Below are positions 4,189 through 5,358 of a stretch of 5,358 nt of DNA, in pieces; positions within the stretch are counted from its first letter, which is position 1; the number at the start of each line of letters is the position of its first letter. The translations under genes and the position numbers were made by a program. The notes below the pieces were generated by a model that did no database searches, was not told where the DNA came from, and saw only the letters and a list, made by a program, of their open reading frames with translations. This DNA is from an uncultured Spirochaetales bacterium (GTDB taxonomy: Bacteria; Spirochaetota; Spirochaetia; Sphaerochaetales; Sphaerochaetaceae), in assembly GCA_945947045.1 (NCBI GenBank), contig CAMEXG010000137.1, positions 1 to 5,358 on the forward strand, written 5' to 3'.

Positions 4189-5358
4189 TTATATTTCAGC
4201 CTTTACTCCATCTTCAGTCTTTCTCACTTTCCTATAGACGGTAATAAGCATTGTAGTCATACACAGCGTTCCTCCCACTGCCTGAGATATAGCCTCTGCA
4301 TAGAATACACCCTTAACTCCCATAAATAGAGGGAGAAGAAGTGTAAGAGGAACCACAAGCACAACCTTCCTGAAGAGAGAGAAGAATACTGCACGGCGTG
4401 GGCAGTTAAGGGCAACGAAAGTATTCTGCCCTGAGTTTTGGAAACTCATGCAGAAGAAGCATGAGAAGTATATGCGGAGAAGAGGAACTGTAAGGTTCAA
4501 AAGCTCCTTGTCCGGAGTGAAGATGGATATGAAGATATGGGGAAGGAGCATGACCACTCCCCAGGCCACCAAGCCATAGGAGATACACATGACAATAAGA
4601 CTTCTTATGGTCTTCACGACCCTCTTATTCAGCTTCGCCCCGTAGTTATAGCCCATAACCGGCTGAGACGAAGAAGAGATGGCCGAGATAGGAAGTGCAA
4701 CTACCTCCCTCATGCTGTTTATGATGCTCATGGCGCCGATATATAAGGCACCAGAGGCGCCGCCATAAGCGCGGAGCGTCATATTGGCAACCCCTTGTGT
4801 AAGACTATTTGTGACCTTGAAGCTGAAGCCGCTTACTCCAAGCTTAATTATTTTACCAAGGAGAGAAGGAACAATTCGGAGTCTCTTTAGCTTCACTTCG
4901 TCTCCCTTAATCAGAAAGTATATGACCCATAGGGCGGAACAACCTTGACTTATTACTGTAGCGACGGCGGCCCCCTTCACTCCCATCCCCATTAGAAAAA
5001 TAAATATGGGGTCAAGAATAATATTGATCAATGCACCTATCATGACGGTAGCCATCCCCACTACAGCGTGGCCTTGGGCTGTAATGAAGGGATTGGCTCC
5101 AAGAGAGATTAAGACAAAGGGAGTTCCCAATAGATAAATGGAGAAATAGCTCTTGGCAAAGGAAAATGTAGACTCATCGGCACCCATGATGGGTAAGACT
5201 ACATTCATTAGGGAGAATAAGAGGATCATCAACAATAGGGACGTAAGAAGAAGGAAGGACACTGACGTCTCCAGGATATCACCAGCCTTCTTATCGTCAC
5301 CCTCCCCTCTTGTTATGGAAAAGAGAGGAGCCCCGCCAGAGGAGACAAAGCCTGCAAA
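4189..5358 (-). CDS. MATE-family efflux transporter, MepA-like branch (5' end outside window)
   Basis: The reading frame stays open to the right window edge, giving 389 visible residues; the true start and probably the first 1-2 helices lie outside. The first visible residues, F-A-G-F-V-S-S-G-G-A-P-L-F-S-I, are the standard MATE helix-2 region, so the GTG at 5262 (visible residue 33) is internal and not a start. The N-lobe has a G-A-N-P-F-I-T-A-Q-G motif (about 87-96) and INIILDPIFIF (111-121) with the conserved Asp at 116. The C-lobe has QPVMGYNYGA (232-241), typical of MepA/VmrA-like MATE proteins, and ends in E-A-I-S-Q and a short charged tail. The protein is an inner-membrane cation-coupled exporter; its substrate is unknown. 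It differs in branch from the MATE protein on the plus strand and shows no sign of recent duplication. It precedes the isomerase gene by 43 bases. Confidence 0.94.
   Translation of the reverse strand, partial: FAGFVSSGGAPLFSITRGEGDDKKAGDILETSVSFLLLTSLLLMILLFSLMNVVLPIMGADESTFSFAKSYFSIYLLGTPFVLISLGANPFITAQGHAVVGMATVMIGALINIILDPIFIFLMGMGVKGAAVATVISQGCSALWVIYFLIKGDEVKLKRLRIVPSLLGKIIKLGVSGFSFKVTNSLTQGVANMTLRAYGGASGALYIGAMSIINSMREVVALPISAISSSSQPVMGYNYGAKLNKRVVKTIRSLIVMCISYGLVAWGVVMLLPHIFISIFTPDKELLNLTVPLLRIYFSCFFCMSFQNSGQNTFVALNCPRRAVFFSLFRKVVLVVPLTLLLPLFMGVKGVFYAEAISQAVGGTLCMTTMLITVYRKVRKTEDGVKAEI

Noticed and set aside
5260..5262. GTG at 5262 as the start of the minus-strand MATE protein
   Set aside because: The 32 codons upstream, to the window edge, encode conserved MATE helix-2 sequence (G-G-A-P-L-F-S-I), so the gene continues beyond the window.
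1226..5358. Recent duplication of one MATE gene
   Set aside because: The two proteins have different signature motifs and little obvious identity beyond the family core, so they belong to separate branches.

Overview
The window looks like bacterial chromosome of moderate-to-low GC, most likely from a spirochaete (Sphaerochaeta/Treponema-like, perhaps gut-associated). The evidence is indirect. The amino-acid-binding protein has the 'A-S-G-S-K-E' type of mature N-terminus, with no lipobox cysteine, that I associate with spirochaetal binding proteins. Arginine is mostly AGA/AGG, and the spacers are strongly polypurine/polypyrimidine. No lineage marker gene is present, so a Clostridia-like origin is not excluded.

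Layout. (1) 1-312: an imperfect 50-base inverted repeat (10-59) precedes a small Cro/CI-type HTH regulator whose start is unclear. There is no ATG on the plus strand before base 242, the frame is open to the left window edge, and an 18-bp tandem duplication lies in its N-terminus. (2) 313-420: a pyrimidine-rich spacer ending in a good Shine-Dalgarno. (3) 421-2590, plus strand: a two-gene unit, a family-3 amino-acid solute-binding protein followed after one base by a complete MATE efflux protein. (4) 2591-3080: a 490-base spacer without a convincing gene but rich in hairpins, including a candidate plus-strand small RNA and the terminator of the opposing operon. (5) 3081-5358, minus strand: a second, different MATE protein (MepA-like branch), cut by the right window edge, followed by an MtnA/eIF2B-type sugar-1-phosphate isomerase that ends in a strong intrinsic terminator (3038-3071). 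The plus and minus units converge on the spacer.

How the genes may work together. Each operon pairs a MATE exporter with a gene for a small metabolite: a periplasmic amino-acid binder in one, a methylthioribose-1-phosphate isomerase-type enzyme in the other. Neither has its usual partners here; there is no ABC permease or ATPase, and no other methionine-salvage enzyme. A link through export of amino acid or nucleoside by-products is possible but only inferred. I see no CRISPR array, phage, insertion sequence, tRNA or rRNA. I do not see clear evidence of a new multi-gene system. The most unusual items are the binding protein/MATE coupling, the structured spacer, and the HTH gene without a normal start.
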